Positions 8,266 to 17,131 of a DNA stretch of 42,543 nucleotides are shown piece by piece. Position 1 is the first letter of the stretch; each line of letters begins with the position of its first letter. A program made the translations under genes and the position numbers. Origin of the DNA: JBGTNQ01 sp964646785. Its GTDB lineage: Bacteria; Patescibacteriota; Minisyncoccia; Phycocordibacterales; Zambryskibacteraceae. The DNA lies in the NCBI GenBank assembly GCA_964646785.1, contig CAZYGU010000003.1, forward strand, positions 1-42,543, given 5' to 3'. The notes beneath the pieces are model-generated. The model was not told the DNA's origin. It worked only from the letters and a program-made list of their open reading frames with translations, and did not search any database.

Positions 8266-10671
8266 ATGTTAAAAACATTCTTCCAAAACCATAGAAAACT
8301 GATCGTGGGAGTAATCCTCCTATCACTCATATTTGCAGTAATACCTCAAGTAACACACGCTGATGAAGGATTTTGTGATATGGATATTATCGGTGGAATG
8401 TGTAACATTGTTACCAAAATTATTTTTATCCCTCTCTATCTATCCTCGTTTTTGCTCTGGCTTGCAGGACTTATTCTTGATTTTGTTATCACATATACCG
8501 TTGTTGATATCGCCACACACCTGAAAGATATTACCGGTATTAGTATCGCTTGGAGCGTCATTCGAGACCTCATCAACATCTCCTTCATCTTTCTGCTCCT
8601 CTATGCAGCAGTCATGACAATCCTTGGAGAGGGAACAGGTCTTATTAAAAAAACCATCACTGGTGTTGTTATGGCTGCGATTCTTGTGAACTTCAGCTTA
8701 TTCTTCACCCGAGTAGTTATTGATACCTCAAATCTTGTAGCACTCACTTTCCATGAGTCAATCGTCACCTCATGTGCAGCAAGTGGTAATCGAGCGAAAC
8801 TCTCTGAATGTTTCACTGAACCATTAGGACTCAATACTCTTTTTAACGATGATTCAAATGGACAAACACTTATTAAATCTCTCAACGGTGAGTTTTCAAA
8901 AGCAGCAGTTATTTCTATAGGGGGAACTATCTTCATCCTCATTGCAACGTTTGTATTCTTGGCTGTGACAGTAATGTTTTTGATGAGATTTGTGAGTCTA
9001 ATATTTCTCCTTATTTTTTCTCCTATTGGAATTGTGGGTATGTTTCTTCCACAGCTTTCAAGTCAGAGTAAAAAGTGGGTGTCTGATTTGACTGAGCAAC
9101 TTATGTTTCCTCCTGTATTTATGATCCTTGTATGGGTTGTATTAACAGTAATTAGCAGCGCAGGATTCATTCAGTCGGCTACATCAAGCGGTGACAGATT
9201 CTCTCAATTATTTGATGGGGCTGTTGGAACAGTAGCGACACAAGGCCCAATCACTCTTGTGTTTAATTTCTTCATTGTTATTAGTCTACTTATCGGAACT
9301 CTTACAATATCAAAAGGATTCTCAAAGAAAGGAGGGGAGATGGGAGGAAAATTTGCTGGAGCAATGCTTGGTGGAGGACTTGGTACGGCGGCACGAAGAA
9401 CAATTGGAAGAGGAGCAAACACACTTGCTAATAATGAGAAACTCAAAGAAGCGGCTTCTCAAAGTGGCTTCAAAGGAGCGAGTGCACGACTTGCACTTCG
9501 AGGTGCTCGTGATACATCGAAAGCAAGTTTTGATCTTCGAGGAGCAAATTCATCACTCAGTAAAACTTTGGGGGCAGGCTCTGCTACAGGAAAGGGAGGT
9601 TTTGAGAAAATGGCAAAGGACAAGTCTGATGCTGAGAAAAAATACGCTGAATCTCTCAAAGTAAACGACCTCGAGAAAGCACGCGTTGATGCAAACCTAA
9701 CAAAAGCATCGAACAATCTTAATGAGGTTAAAAACAAAGCCACGAAAGAAAAGGCTGCTGCTCAAGATGCTGTAGATATTAAAAAAGCTGCCGCATTGGC
9801 ACAAGCAGAAAGCTTGGTTGCAGCAAAAACACCAGAAATGATCACTGCTGAAAATAATCTTGCTGCTGCTGAGGCTTTGGCAAATAACCCTGACCTTACA
9901 CTGAGAAACGAAGCAAAAGCAAAAGCTGATATTCACAGAGCAGAAGTTGAAAGACTTAAAGCTGAACGTACTAAAAATGTTAAATCTCGTGCAGATACAA
10001 TTTATGCACGAGATGCAGTCGCAGAAGAAGCAGCACTTAGAGCCGCTGAGAATAAACTGAAAGACATCGAGGAAGGTGTTTCTGCTGAGCGATCTGCATT
10101 AGTGCAAGCACAAATAGAGAGCGACAAACTGAAAGGTATCAATGACGAAGAAATAAAAAAACGAATAAAAAGAGCAGAGGAAATAGTGAAAAAACAAAAG
10201 GACGATGACAGTAAAAAAATAGATGATGATCTCGCAAAAAACATCATAGACCAAGCAGAAGCTGATCGAAGAAAAACAGAGATCGAAAGAACAGAAAGAA
10301 ACGGAGACAGAATGAAGGATGCGAGAGCAAAACTACTTCAACAAGAAGGTCTCGCTATACCAGATGATGGACAGGCAGTTAGTTCAATTGATACAAAAAG
10401 GCAAATATCATATGGAAATTCAATTACTGATGTCGGAAGAGTGAGTACTTCACGAGTTGCCTTTGTTGGAAAAGTAAGAAGAGAGAACCTTAACGCAGCT
10501 CTCGCTATTCGCAAAGCGACAAAGGATAAAACCGACGAACAAAAACTTGCAGACGCAGCAAAGGCAATTGCCAAAAAGCAGGTTGAACAAGATGAAAAAG
10601 ATAAAAAAACAGATTCACCAGCACCAGCAGCTCCGAGTGGAGGGGCGCCAGCAGGTGGAGCTAAGCCATAA
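8266..10671 (+). CDS. VirB6/TrbL-like polytopic membrane protein with a long charged coiled-coil tail
   Basis: Probable inner-membrane channel component of a type IV secretion system. The 801 residues have an N-terminal hydrophobic segment ending near THA (about 32), then some five or six more membrane spans up to about residue 360. The arrangement (GXG-rich loops, large helical spans) resembles VirB6/TrbL. From about 365 to 790 the protein changes into an Ala/Lys/Glu/Asp-rich helical region without hydrophobic spans, almost certainly coiled coil, and ends in a Pro/Ala/Gly tail. This tail is unusually long. Lys/Arg-rich segments just after the last span suggest that it is cytoplasmic. The next gene starts 11 bases later. 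Confidence 0.7.
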   Translation: MLKTFFQNHRKLIVGVILLSLIFAVIPQVTHADEGFCDMDIIGGMCNIVTKIIFIPLYLSSFLLWLAGLILDFVITYTVVDIATHLKDITGISIAWSVIRDLINISFIFLLLYAAVMTILGEGTGLIKKTITGVVMAAILVNFSLFFTRVVIDTSNLVALTFHESIVTSCAASGNRAKLSECFTEPLGLNTLFNDDSNGQTLIKSLNGEFSKAAVISIGGTIFILIATFVFLAVTVMFLMRFVSLIFLLIFSPIGIVGMFLPQLSSQSKKWVSDLTEQLMFPPVFMILVWVVLTVISSAGFIQSATSSGDRFSQLFDGAVGTVATQGPITLVFNFFIVISLLIGTLTISKGFSKKGGEMGGKFAGAMLGGGLGTAARRTIGRGANTLANNEKLKEAASQSGFKGASARLALRGARDTSKASFDLRGANSSLSKTLGAGSATGKGGFEKMAKDKSDAEKKYAESLKVNDLEKARVDANLTKASNNLNEVKNKATKEKAAAQDAVDIKKAAALAQAESLVAAKTPEMITAENNLAAAEALANNPDLTLRNEAKAKADIHRAEVERLKAERTKNVKSRADTIYARDAVAEEAALRAAENKLKDIEEGVSAERSALVQAQIESDKLKGINDEEIKKRIKRAEEIVKKQKDDDSKKIDDDLAKNIIDQAEADRRKTEIERTERNGDRMKDARAKLLQQEGLAIPDDGQAVSSIDTKRQISYGNSITDVGRVSTSRVAFVGKVRRENLNAALAIRKATKDKTDEQKLADAAKAIAKKQVEQDEKDKKTDSPAPAAPSGGAPAGGAKP

Positions 10672-10682
10672 CACGTATAACC

Positions 10683-11228
10683 ATGGAAACAGAACAACTC
10701 ATTAAAGAGGGAATAGCCAATGCACCGAAGGAGGTACAGGAATACCTTGCAAATAGTGGCTGGAATACAATCACTGATGATATTGCTACACAAAACAATC
10801 TTTCACCTGAGCAGAAGGTAGAGCTCGAAAATGAGGTGCTTTTTGTACTTATTGGGTTTGATATCAAGACAAACCTGACCAAAAATATCATTGAAAATGT
10901 AGGACTTCCATCACTTACTGCTGGCGGGATCGCTCTTGAAATCGAGCAAAAAGTATTCACACCTGTCAATCAATTCCTCCCAACAAGTATTGAAATGGAA
11001 GCGACACCTGATAGACTCACATCATCACCAACACAAATACAGCCTCCAACTACAGAAGTTCCTCTCCCAATAAAACCTCAAACTACCCTTGAAGAAAAAA
11101 TTGCACCTCTTATTGGGACACCAGGAGAAAAAATTGACTGGGAAGAGAGAAAACTTGCATTAGAGAAAAGTAAAATCATTACAGACAGTTACAGTGGTAA
11201 AGACCCCTATAGAGAGCCGATTCAATAG
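10683..11228 (+). CDS. Hypothetical cytoplasmic protein of the secretion cluster
   Basis: I do not recognise this 181-residue protein. The first 100 residues look alpha-helical and acidic, and a Pro/Thr-rich segment around 105-135 separates them from a short charged C-terminus. It has no signal peptide or membrane span. Its position between the VirB6-like gene and PrgI suggests an accessory or regulatory part of the same machine. Fold similarity to proteins that bind ATPases or translocation partners could not be judged by eye. Confidence 0.65.
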   Translation: METEQLIKEGIANAPKEVQEYLANSGWNTITDDIATQNNLSPEQKVELENEVLFVLIGFDIKTNLTKNIIENVGLPSLTAGGIALEIEQKVFTPVNQFLPTSIEMEATPDRLTSSPTQIQPPTTEVPLPIKPQTTLEEKIAPLIGTPGEKIDWEERKLALEKSKIITDSYSGKDPYREPIQ

Positions 11229-11350
11229 CTTCTTTCTGTTTGCTATGGACGTGACACGAATACTGACTCAGCATCATAAAATCTGTTTTGTGACAAAAAA
11301 AGATAATAGGCATGTTAAATGCTATGATTAATAGGTTATCCAATACCATC

Positions 11351-11363
11351 TATAAGCTATAAA
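11351..11363 (+). promoter_or_regulatory. Overlapping -10 elements directly before the PrgI gene
   Basis: TATAAG (11351-11356) and TATAAA (11358-11363) lie 11 and 4 bases before the ATG at 11368, and there is no Shine-Dalgarno site. With a start point 5-8 bases after the -10, the transcript would begin at or next to the ATG, so this gene is probably leaderless and the cluster has an internal promoter here. Confidence 0.5.
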
Positions 11364-11367
11364 CTCT

Positions 11368-11781
11368 ATGAGATTCCAAGTTCCACAATTTATCGAAGTA
11401 GAAGATAAAATCTTTGGACCACTTACCTTTAAACAATTCATTTACCTTGCAGGAGCCGGCGGTGTAACGCTTGCAGCGTTTAGTTATTTTTCTACGTTTT
11501 TCGCTATCCTCATTAGTATGCCATTTATTGGACTTGGACTCGCTCTTGCATTCTATAAGATTAACAACAGACCCTTTATTAATATTGTTGAGTCGTATGT
11601 AAAATACATGACTACAGAACGACTCTATATATGGAGGAAAGATGATCGACAGGTGATAAAAACACAAAGTGAATCTGGGTCAACACCCTCTGTCCCGCTC
11701 CCAAAACTTTCAAATAGTAAACTGAAAGATTTGTCATGGTCTCTCAATGTGAAAAAGAATGGGGAAGAAATGGAACACTAA
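11368..11781 (+). CDS. PrgI family protein (VirB3-like)
   Basis: Small inner-membrane component of Gram-positive/CPR type IV secretion systems, equivalent in position to VirB3. The 137 residues begin with the PrgI signature (RFQVPQFIEVEDKIFGPLT), followed by two closely spaced transmembrane helices (about 23-45 and 47-66) and the typical NRPFI / YIWRK segment. The tail is polar and Ser/Lys-rich. It precedes the TraC-like and VirB4-like genes, which is the normal order. Confidence 0.88.
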   Translation: MRFQVPQFIEVEDKIFGPLTFKQFIYLAGAGGVTLAAFSYFSTFFAILISMPFIGLGLALAFYKINNRPFINIVESYVKYMTTERLYIWRKDDRQVIKTQSESGSTPSVPLPKLSNSKLKDLSWSLNVKKNGEEMEH

Positions 11782-11844
11782 CAATAGTTAGTAATTTTAA
11801 GTGGTTGGTTGTTAGTAAATTCACATTTAATATTCAATATTCAA

Positions 11845-11853
11845 TGCTAGTAT
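11845..11853 (+). promoter_or_regulatory. Extended -10 of the leaderless TraC-like gene
   Basis: TGCTAGTAT ends 6 bases before the ATG at 11860. The same TGCTAnnAT plus six bases arrangement precedes several other genes in this window. There is no Shine-Dalgarno site and no clear -35. Confidence 0.6.
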
Positions 11854-11859
11854 ATAGAC

Positions 11860-12501
11860 ATGGCAATTAAGGCACGCGCAACTCAAGAATTTGTTCCGAT
11901 CGAAGAAGTTCGTGATGGTATTATCACCATGAAAGATGGTAGTATGCGCGCCATTATCTTTGTATCATCACTCAACTTTTCCCTTAAAGGTGAAGATGAA
12001 AAAACAGCGATTATTCTTCAATTTCAAGATTTTCTAAACTCTCTCGATTTCTCTATTCAAATATTTATTGAATCACGTCGTCTTGATATTAGACCTTATC
12101 TAGTACTCCTTGATGGACAAAGGAAAAATCAAGTTAACGATTTAATGAAAATTCAAATCGAAGAATACATTCAGTTCATCAAAAGCTTCACAGAAAGTAC
12201 GAATATTATGAAAAAGGATTTTTTCATAGTCGTACCTTATGCAGCAGCTATGCTCCAAGGTGGTGGCGGAGTAGGGGGTATGTTTTCAAAAAAAACACCG
12301 AAAGAAATTGGGGAATCAAAAGCTCAAAGTTTTGAAGAAAACCAAACACAACTCGAACAAAGAATTGCAGTCGTCGAACAAGGTCTTGTGAGATGTGGTA
12401 TTCGAGTTGCTCGTCTTGGAACAGAAGAGGTGGTTGAGCTGTTTTATAAGATGTTTAACCCTGGCGATACTGAAAAACCAATGGTATCAGAACAACAATA
12501 A
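11860..12501 (+). CDS. TraC-like protein preceding the VirB4 ATPase
   Basis: The 213 residues resemble the TraC-like N-terminal domain of VirB4/TraC-type conjugation ATPases: a beta-rich start with the GSMRAIIFVSSLNFSL strand, and a helical middle containing a LDIRPYLVLLDG segment. It has no Walker motifs. A low-complexity GGGGVGG loop lies near residue 132. The VirB4-like ATPase starts 3 bases after its stop, so the two products probably form one functional unit split into two polypeptides (inference). The start is ATG 11860, just after an extended -10. Confidence 0.7.
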   Translation: MAIKARATQEFVPIEEVRDGIITMKDGSMRAIIFVSSLNFSLKGEDEKTAIILQFQDFLNSLDFSIQIFIESRRLDIRPYLVLLDGQRKNQVNDLMKIQIEEYIQFIKSFTESTNIMKKDFFIVVPYAAAMLQGGGGVGGMFSKKTPKEIGESKAQSFEENQTQLEQRIAVVEQGLVRCGIRVARLGTEEVVELFYKMFNPGDTEKPMVSEQQ

Positions 12502-12504
12502 ACC

Positions 12505-14328
12505 ATGTCTATATTTGATTTTCTCAAAGGAAAAAAAACTACCGAACCATCCCCAAATGTGTCTATTCTTCCTCATGAAATCTATGAGGCAAATACACTA
12601 GGACTTAAAGATATTCTTGCTCCTAGCGCACTTAAAGTTAATTCTAAGGAACTCAATCTAGGAGAAAAATTTATTCGTTCTTTCTTTGTGATTTCTTATC
12701 CTCGTTTTCTTGGTGAAAGCTGGTTTGCACCAATCATTAATCTTGATCGTGTATTTGATGTTTCTATTTTTATTCACCCTATTGAAACATCCAAAGTACT
12801 CAAGCAGTTTCAGAAAAAAGTAGCTGAAGTACAAAGCCAGATTCACGAAAGAGAAGACAAAGGTCTTGTGCGAGACCCTATGCTTGATGTTGCATATCAA
12901 GATCTTGAAAACCTTCGAGACAATCTCCAGCAAGCTGAAGAAAAACTTTTTGATGTTGGTCTTTATATATCGCTCTATGCTGACTCCGAAGTTGAGCTTG
13001 ATAAGATTGAATCTGAAATGAAATCAATCCTTGAATCAAAGCTTGTATACGTAAAACCTGCCCTCTTTCAACAAGAACAAGCATTCCGAAGTATTGTTCC
13101 ACTAGGAACAGATCTTCTTGAGGTTCACTCCAAGCTTAATTCATCTCCTCTCTCCAGCTTGTTTCCATTTATCTCTTTTGATCTTACTGACGATAAGGGT
13201 ATTCTCTATGGGATCAATAGACACAATTCTAGCCTCGTGCTTTTTGACCGATTTTCTCTTGAAAACTACAACTCAATCACGTTTGCTAAGTCAGGTGCGG
13301 GAAAATCATATGCCACAAAGCTCGAAATACTTCGAACACTCATGTTTGATACTGATGTTATGGTTATTGATCCAGAACGTGAGTATGAATACATGGCAGA
13401 AGCAGTAGGTGGTAGATACTTTAAAATATCACTTAACTCTGAGCACCATATTAATCCATTTGATCTTCCAACCCCTTCTGAAGGTGAGTCTGCAGCAAGT
13501 GTTCTCCGCTCAAACATTATTAATCTTGTTGGATTGTTCCGCCTTATGCTTGGTGGTATTAGCGCAGAAGAAGATGCTCTCATTGATCGAGCGATTACTG
13601 AGACCTATGCACTCAAAGACATTACCCCTGAGTCTGATTTTAAAAATATTGAACCTCCACTACTTTCAGATTTTGAAATGGTCCTCTCGGGTCTTGAAGG
13701 TGGGGAATCACTTGCACAAAGACTTACCAAATACACAAAGGGAACATGGGCAGGATTCATCAATAGACCAACAAATATCGATATCAATAAAAAATTTGTT
13801 GTCTTTTCTCTTCGTGACATGGAAGATGAACTCAAACCGATAGCCATGTATATCGTCACTCACTATATTTGGAGCGCCATTAGAAAAGAACTTAAGAAGC
13901 GACTTTTGGTTATTGATGAGGCGTGGTGGATGATGAAGTCAGAAGATACCGCATCATTTCTTCTTAATCTTGCAAAAAGAGGAAGAAAATACTTCTTAGG
14001 ACTTGCCACTATCACACAAGACGTTGACGACTTCCTTCGGTCACCATATGGAACACCTATTATCACAAACTCTTCTATCCAAGTACTTCTCAAACAATCA
14101 CCAACAGCAATCGATAAGCTTCAAAGTGTGTTTAACCTTACTGACGAGGAAAAATATCTTCTTCTTGAATCAGATGTTGGAGAAGGAATATTTTTTGCAG
14201 GCTTAAAGCATGTTGCAATCAAAATTAAAGCCTCGTATACCGAAGACCAAATTATCACATCAGACCCGTCACAAGTTCTCGCAATTCAAAAAGCTAGAAA
14301 AGATCTTGAAGCAAGTTCCACACAATAA
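12505..14328 (+). CDS. virB4: VirB4-like type IV secretion ATPase
   Basis: Motor ATPase that energises assembly or substrate transfer in type IV secretion. The 607 residues have an N-terminal VirB4-type region with a coiled-coil stretch around 85-150, then the RecA-like domain with Walker A SGAGKS near residue 262, the VIDPEREY motif just beyond, and Walker B LLVIDEAWW near 466. The TITQDVDDF motif and the NSSIQVLLKQ segment, typical for the family, are also present. Translation probably couples to the TraC-like gene 3 bases upstream (TAA ACC ATG, no Shine-Dalgarno site). A separate VirD4 coupling protein is not seen in this window. Confidence 0.9.
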   Translation: MSIFDFLKGKKTTEPSPNVSILPHEIYEANTLGLKDILAPSALKVNSKELNLGEKFIRSFFVISYPRFLGESWFAPIINLDRVFDVSIFIHPIETSKVLKQFQKKVAEVQSQIHEREDKGLVRDPMLDVAYQDLENLRDNLQQAEEKLFDVGLYISLYADSEVELDKIESEMKSILESKLVYVKPALFQQEQAFRSIVPLGTDLLEVHSKLNSSPLSSLFPFISFDLTDDKGILYGINRHNSSLVLFDRFSLENYNSITFAKSGAGKSYATKLEILRTLMFDTDVMVIDPEREYEYMAEAVGGRYFKISLNSEHHINPFDLPTPSEGESAASVLRSNIINLVGLFRLMLGGISAEEDALIDRAITETYALKDITPESDFKNIEPPLLSDFEMVLSGLEGGESLAQRLTKYTKGTWAGFINRPTNIDINKKFVVFSLRDMEDELKPIAMYIVTHYIWSAIRKELKKRLLVIDEAWWMMKSEDTASFLLNLAKRGRKYFLGLATITQDVDDFLRSPYGTPIITNSSIQVLLKQSPTAIDKLQSVFNLTDEEKYLLLESDVGEGIFFAGLKHVAIKIKASYTEDQIITSDPSQVLAIQKARKDLEASSTQ

Positions 14329-14343
14329 CCTTAATAAATAGGT

Positions 14344-15084
14344 ATGGATACAGAGTTTGAGGAGACAGTAAAAAAATCAGAAGAAGACACAGAAAGGCCT
14401 GCTCTCATAAGCGACCCTGTTATTGGTCGTGTTGGTGATCAGGAGCTTTTTGAAAGAAGAAAGAGAGCTATAGTAAGAAACAGACAGCTTCAAGAAAAAG
14501 AAAAAGTTCGAGAAGAAAAACAAGATCCAGTATTTATTCCTGATAACTATGAAAATAGTAGACAGAGAAACAAAAACACTTCTATAAAAAGTAATTCCAC
14601 AAGGGCAGTGGAAAGAGGGGAGATAGGACAAAGCCTACCGCTTACTCGAACACGGTATCAAACTGAAATAGCGTCAAACACACCCAACACAAACACAGCA
14701 TCGTTCCCAAAAAAGATATCTACGGAAGACGGCTTAAATTTCACAAGTATATTTCTCCTTATTGGGACAGCATTATTATTCGATACTCTTCAGGCAATTT
14801 GTACACTTACTATCTTTCTACTTCCAGTAAGTTACATTGTCACTTTTTTTGCTTTTATGACGTTTTGGTTCTGGTTTAGAACAAAAGGAATCAAATTTAA
14901 CACAAAAGTTCGTAGTATGAGTTTTGGTGGAGCAAGTATTCTTGAATTAATACCATTTTTAAGTGCTCTACCAGGTTGGACGCTCGCTGTTAGTATTATT
15001 ATCCTCACAACAAAAGGGCAAAAATTTGCATCATTGATTCCTGGTGGAGAAAAGCTTATTAATGTAGCAAAAAAAGTTTCTTAG
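14344..15084 (+). CDS. Membrane protein of the secretion cluster, unknown function
   Basis: A 246-residue protein that I do not recognise. Residues 1-130 are hydrophilic, rich in Glu, Lys, Arg and Ser, and probably cytoplasmic. Hydrophobic segments follow at about 137-155, 158-175 and 197-222, ending in a short basic tail. It starts 15 bases after the VirB4 stop, and the intervening sequence has no promoter or Shine-Dalgarno site. It is a candidate membrane anchor for the ATPase (inference). Confidence 0.7.
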   Translation: MDTEFEETVKKSEEDTERPALISDPVIGRVGDQELFERRKRAIVRNRQLQEKEKVREEKQDPVFIPDNYENSRQRNKNTSIKSNSTRAVERGEIGQSLPLTRTRYQTEIASNTPNTNTASFPKKISTEDGLNFTSIFLLIGTALLFDTLQAICTLTIFLLPVSYIVTFFAFMTFWFWFRTKGIKFNTKVRSMSFGGASILELIPFLSALPGWTLAVSIIILTTKGQKFASLIPGGEKLINVAKKVS

Positions 15085-15134
15085 CCACATATATGAATTT
15101 TCCCCTTATCTGATTTTTCTTTATAGATGCTGAC

Positions 15135-15142
15135 TGTATAAT
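15135..15142 (+). promoter_or_regulatory. TGTATAAT -10 element inside the secretion cluster
   Basis: TATAAT (15137-15142) preceded by TG lies 9 bases before the ATG at 15152. The purine-rich AGAGGAAGG lies directly against the start codon, too close to act as a normal Shine-Dalgarno site. This is a probable internal promoter with a near-leaderless transcript. Confidence 0.55.
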
Positions 15143-15151
15143 AGAGGAAGG

Positions 15152-16147
15152 ATGAAATTACAAAAACTACTCTCTATTGTCACACTGCTTTTATTTGTGC
15201 CTTTCTTTTCGTCTGCCCAAATTACTCCTCCAAGTGGCAATCAACCTCTTATTTCAAGTGAAATCACACCTGAAACCGTTCGATCATTTAGCTCTGCTCT
15301 CGTTTCAATCAGTAGCTCATATGTTGACCTTAATTCATCAAATATTCAATGGATTATTGGAGGAAAAATAGTAAAAGAAGGAATAGGAATAACTGAACTT
15401 GAGTTTACAACAGGACAAGTTGGTGATCCTGTTATCATTACCGCATCAATCAAAACCTTTAATGGTCTTTCGCACAAGGAAGATATTGTGGTGCTCCCAG
15501 CAAATGTGAACTTTGTTTCTCAAGCAAAAACCTACACACCACCATTGTATAAAGGAAAAGCTTTGTTTACAGGAGAATCAGAGCTTGTCATTACCGCTTT
15601 TGCAGATATTACAGCCACAAACGGTGGTGTTTTTGATCCAAATATTCTTCGATATAAATGGAGTGTAGACGATACAACCGATTTTAAGCAATCTGGATAT
15701 AATAAAAAGAGTTTTAGCTTCACTGGAACAATGTGGAATAAACCTCAAGAAGTTTCTGTTACCGTTTCATCACTTGATGGATCTATTAACGCAAAATATA
15801 GCGAAATATTTAAACCTGAGACACCAGAAATTGTTGTGTATGAAGAAGATCCGCTTCTCGGAACTTTATTTAACAAAGTGGTAACAAGCCCTTTTCTCAT
15901 AACAAAAGGAAAGGAAGTTACTTTTTTTACTGCGCCTTTTAACATGATTAGCGATAGTCTTTCTTCTGGAACACTCTATTCTTGGAAAATGAATGGTGTT
16001 CGATTACAAAACCAGGAAAATGGAAATATTATAACCTTCCGAGATGAAACGAGTAAAAAAGGGGACTCTAATATTGCAGTCGAGGTTAACCAACCTGACA
16101 ATTTATTCCAGAGAGCGAAAACAAATTTTACTATTCGATTTAAATAG
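15152..16147 (+). CDS. Secreted Ig/PKD-like protein, unknown function
   Basis: The protein has 331 residues, with a signal peptide (about 1-22, ending FSSAQ). The mature part is beta-rich and carries two or three Ig/PKD-like modules: strands such as NIQWIIGGKIV near 67-77 and a LRYKWSVDD segment near 168 match the aromatic core pattern of such domains. No enzymatic motif is visible. The pilin-peptidase gene begins 1 base after its stop, so the pair is certainly co-transcribed and likely works in the same extracellular structure (inference). Confidence 0.7.
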   Translation: MKLQKLLSIVTLLLFVPFFSSAQITPPSGNQPLISSEITPETVRSFSSALVSISSSYVDLNSSNIQWIIGGKIVKEGIGITELEFTTGQVGDPVIITASIKTFNGLSHKEDIVVLPANVNFVSQAKTYTPPLYKGKALFTGESELVITAFADITATNGGVFDPNILRYKWSVDDTTDFKQSGYNKKSFSFTGTMWNKPQEVSVTVSSLDGSINAKYSEIFKPETPEIVVYEEDPLLGTLFNKVVTSPFLITKGKEVTFFTAPFNMISDSLSSGTLYSWKMNGVRLQNQENGNIITFRDETSKKGDSNIAVEVNQPDNLFQRAKTNFTIRFK

Positions 16148-16148
16148 C

Positions 16149-17126
16149 ATGAGTTACACAACACAACAATATCTCCGTAAAACAGGAATACTTCTTCTAA
16201 TATTACTATTCGTTGTACTCCTCATTCCTCATGGAGTACTTGCTGCCCCAGGAGACTACACTCCACTTGAACCAATTCCCGTGCTTGGCGGTGGTACAGT
16301 ATCCCTTACTTCATATATACCAAACTTAGTAAAACTTATTATCCAAATCGCCGGGGTATTGGCAGTTGTTATGATTGTGCTAGGTGGAGTACAGTACCTC
16401 TCTACAGACGCGATAGGAGGAAAATCAGAAGGAAAACAGAAAATTGAAAATGCTATTTATGGACTCCTACTTGCTATTGGTGCATATGTAATCTTAAACA
16501 CAATAAACCCAGGAACATTGCAACTACAACTTATTATTAACCCTATAACAGGGTCCTCGACCCCACCAACAGCAACATCGACACCTCCTGGTAGTAGTTG
16601 GATTGGAAGGCCATGGCCAGCAAGCTGGCCTGGAGGTGCCCCAAGCCCAACCGATGCAAGTGTAAGAGCAACACTTATCGGAAGCGGCTTTCCTGTAAAA
16701 ATTGGAGTTAATCGCTCAACAAACTGTGTAAAAATTGGAGACACATGCACAAGTCTCGATGGGTTATCATCAAGTGCAATATCTGGGCTTCAGCGTCTTT
16801 CATCCCTTGCTGAAGTGAGAGGAGGATTCATAAGTGCACCATCAAGTAACGCTACAATCGTTGTAACGGCTGGTACTGAGTATTGGATGCATGACATAAG
16901 AAAAACTCTCCAACAACGTGCAGATCCATCTATCAATACAAGTGACCATAGGCCAGGTGGAGGAGCTATCGATCTTAGAAGAAATAGTACAATTGATAGC
17001 CTTATTAAATCTCAAACAAATGTTACAGGAAACCAAAGCTGTATCAATGGATCACTTCCAGCCTATCGGATTGGTTCAGCAATATATGTTCAAGAAGATG
17101 CTGCACATTGGCATGTATGTTATTAA
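16149..17126 (+). CDS. VirB2-like pilin fused to an M15-like peptidase domain
   Basis: The protein has 325 residues in two parts. Residues 1-33 are a signal peptide ending GVLAA. Two hydrophobic helices follow (about 56-78 and 98-115) with GGVQYL between them, the pattern of the type IV secretion pilin family (VirB2/TrbC-like, often annotated T4SS pilin in CPR). A Pro/Ser/Thr linker (about 130-165) leads to a C-terminal domain with DHRPGGGAIDL near 265 and HWHVCY at the end. These match the zinc-binding pattern of M15 D,D-carboxypeptidases/endolysins (H..G.A.D and HWH). Two Cys pairs may be oxidised. The domain reading is by motif only. ATG 16149 starts 1 base after the previous stop; upstream in-frame starts overlap that gene. 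Confidence 0.75.
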   Translation: MSYTTQQYLRKTGILLLILLFVVLLIPHGVLAAPGDYTPLEPIPVLGGGTVSLTSYIPNLVKLIIQIAGVLAVVMIVLGGVQYLSTDAIGGKSEGKQKIENAIYGLLLAIGAYVILNTINPGTLQLQLIINPITGSSTPPTATSTPPGSSWIGRPWPASWPGGAPSPTDASVRATLIGSGFPVKIGVNRSTNCVKIGDTCTSLDGLSSSAISGLQRLSSLAEVRGGFISAPSSNATIVVTAGTEYWMHDIRKTLQQRADPSINTSDHRPGGGAIDLRRNSTIDSLIKSQTNVTGNQSCINGSLPAYRIGSAIYVQEDAAHWHVCY

Positions 17127-17131
17127 AAAAT

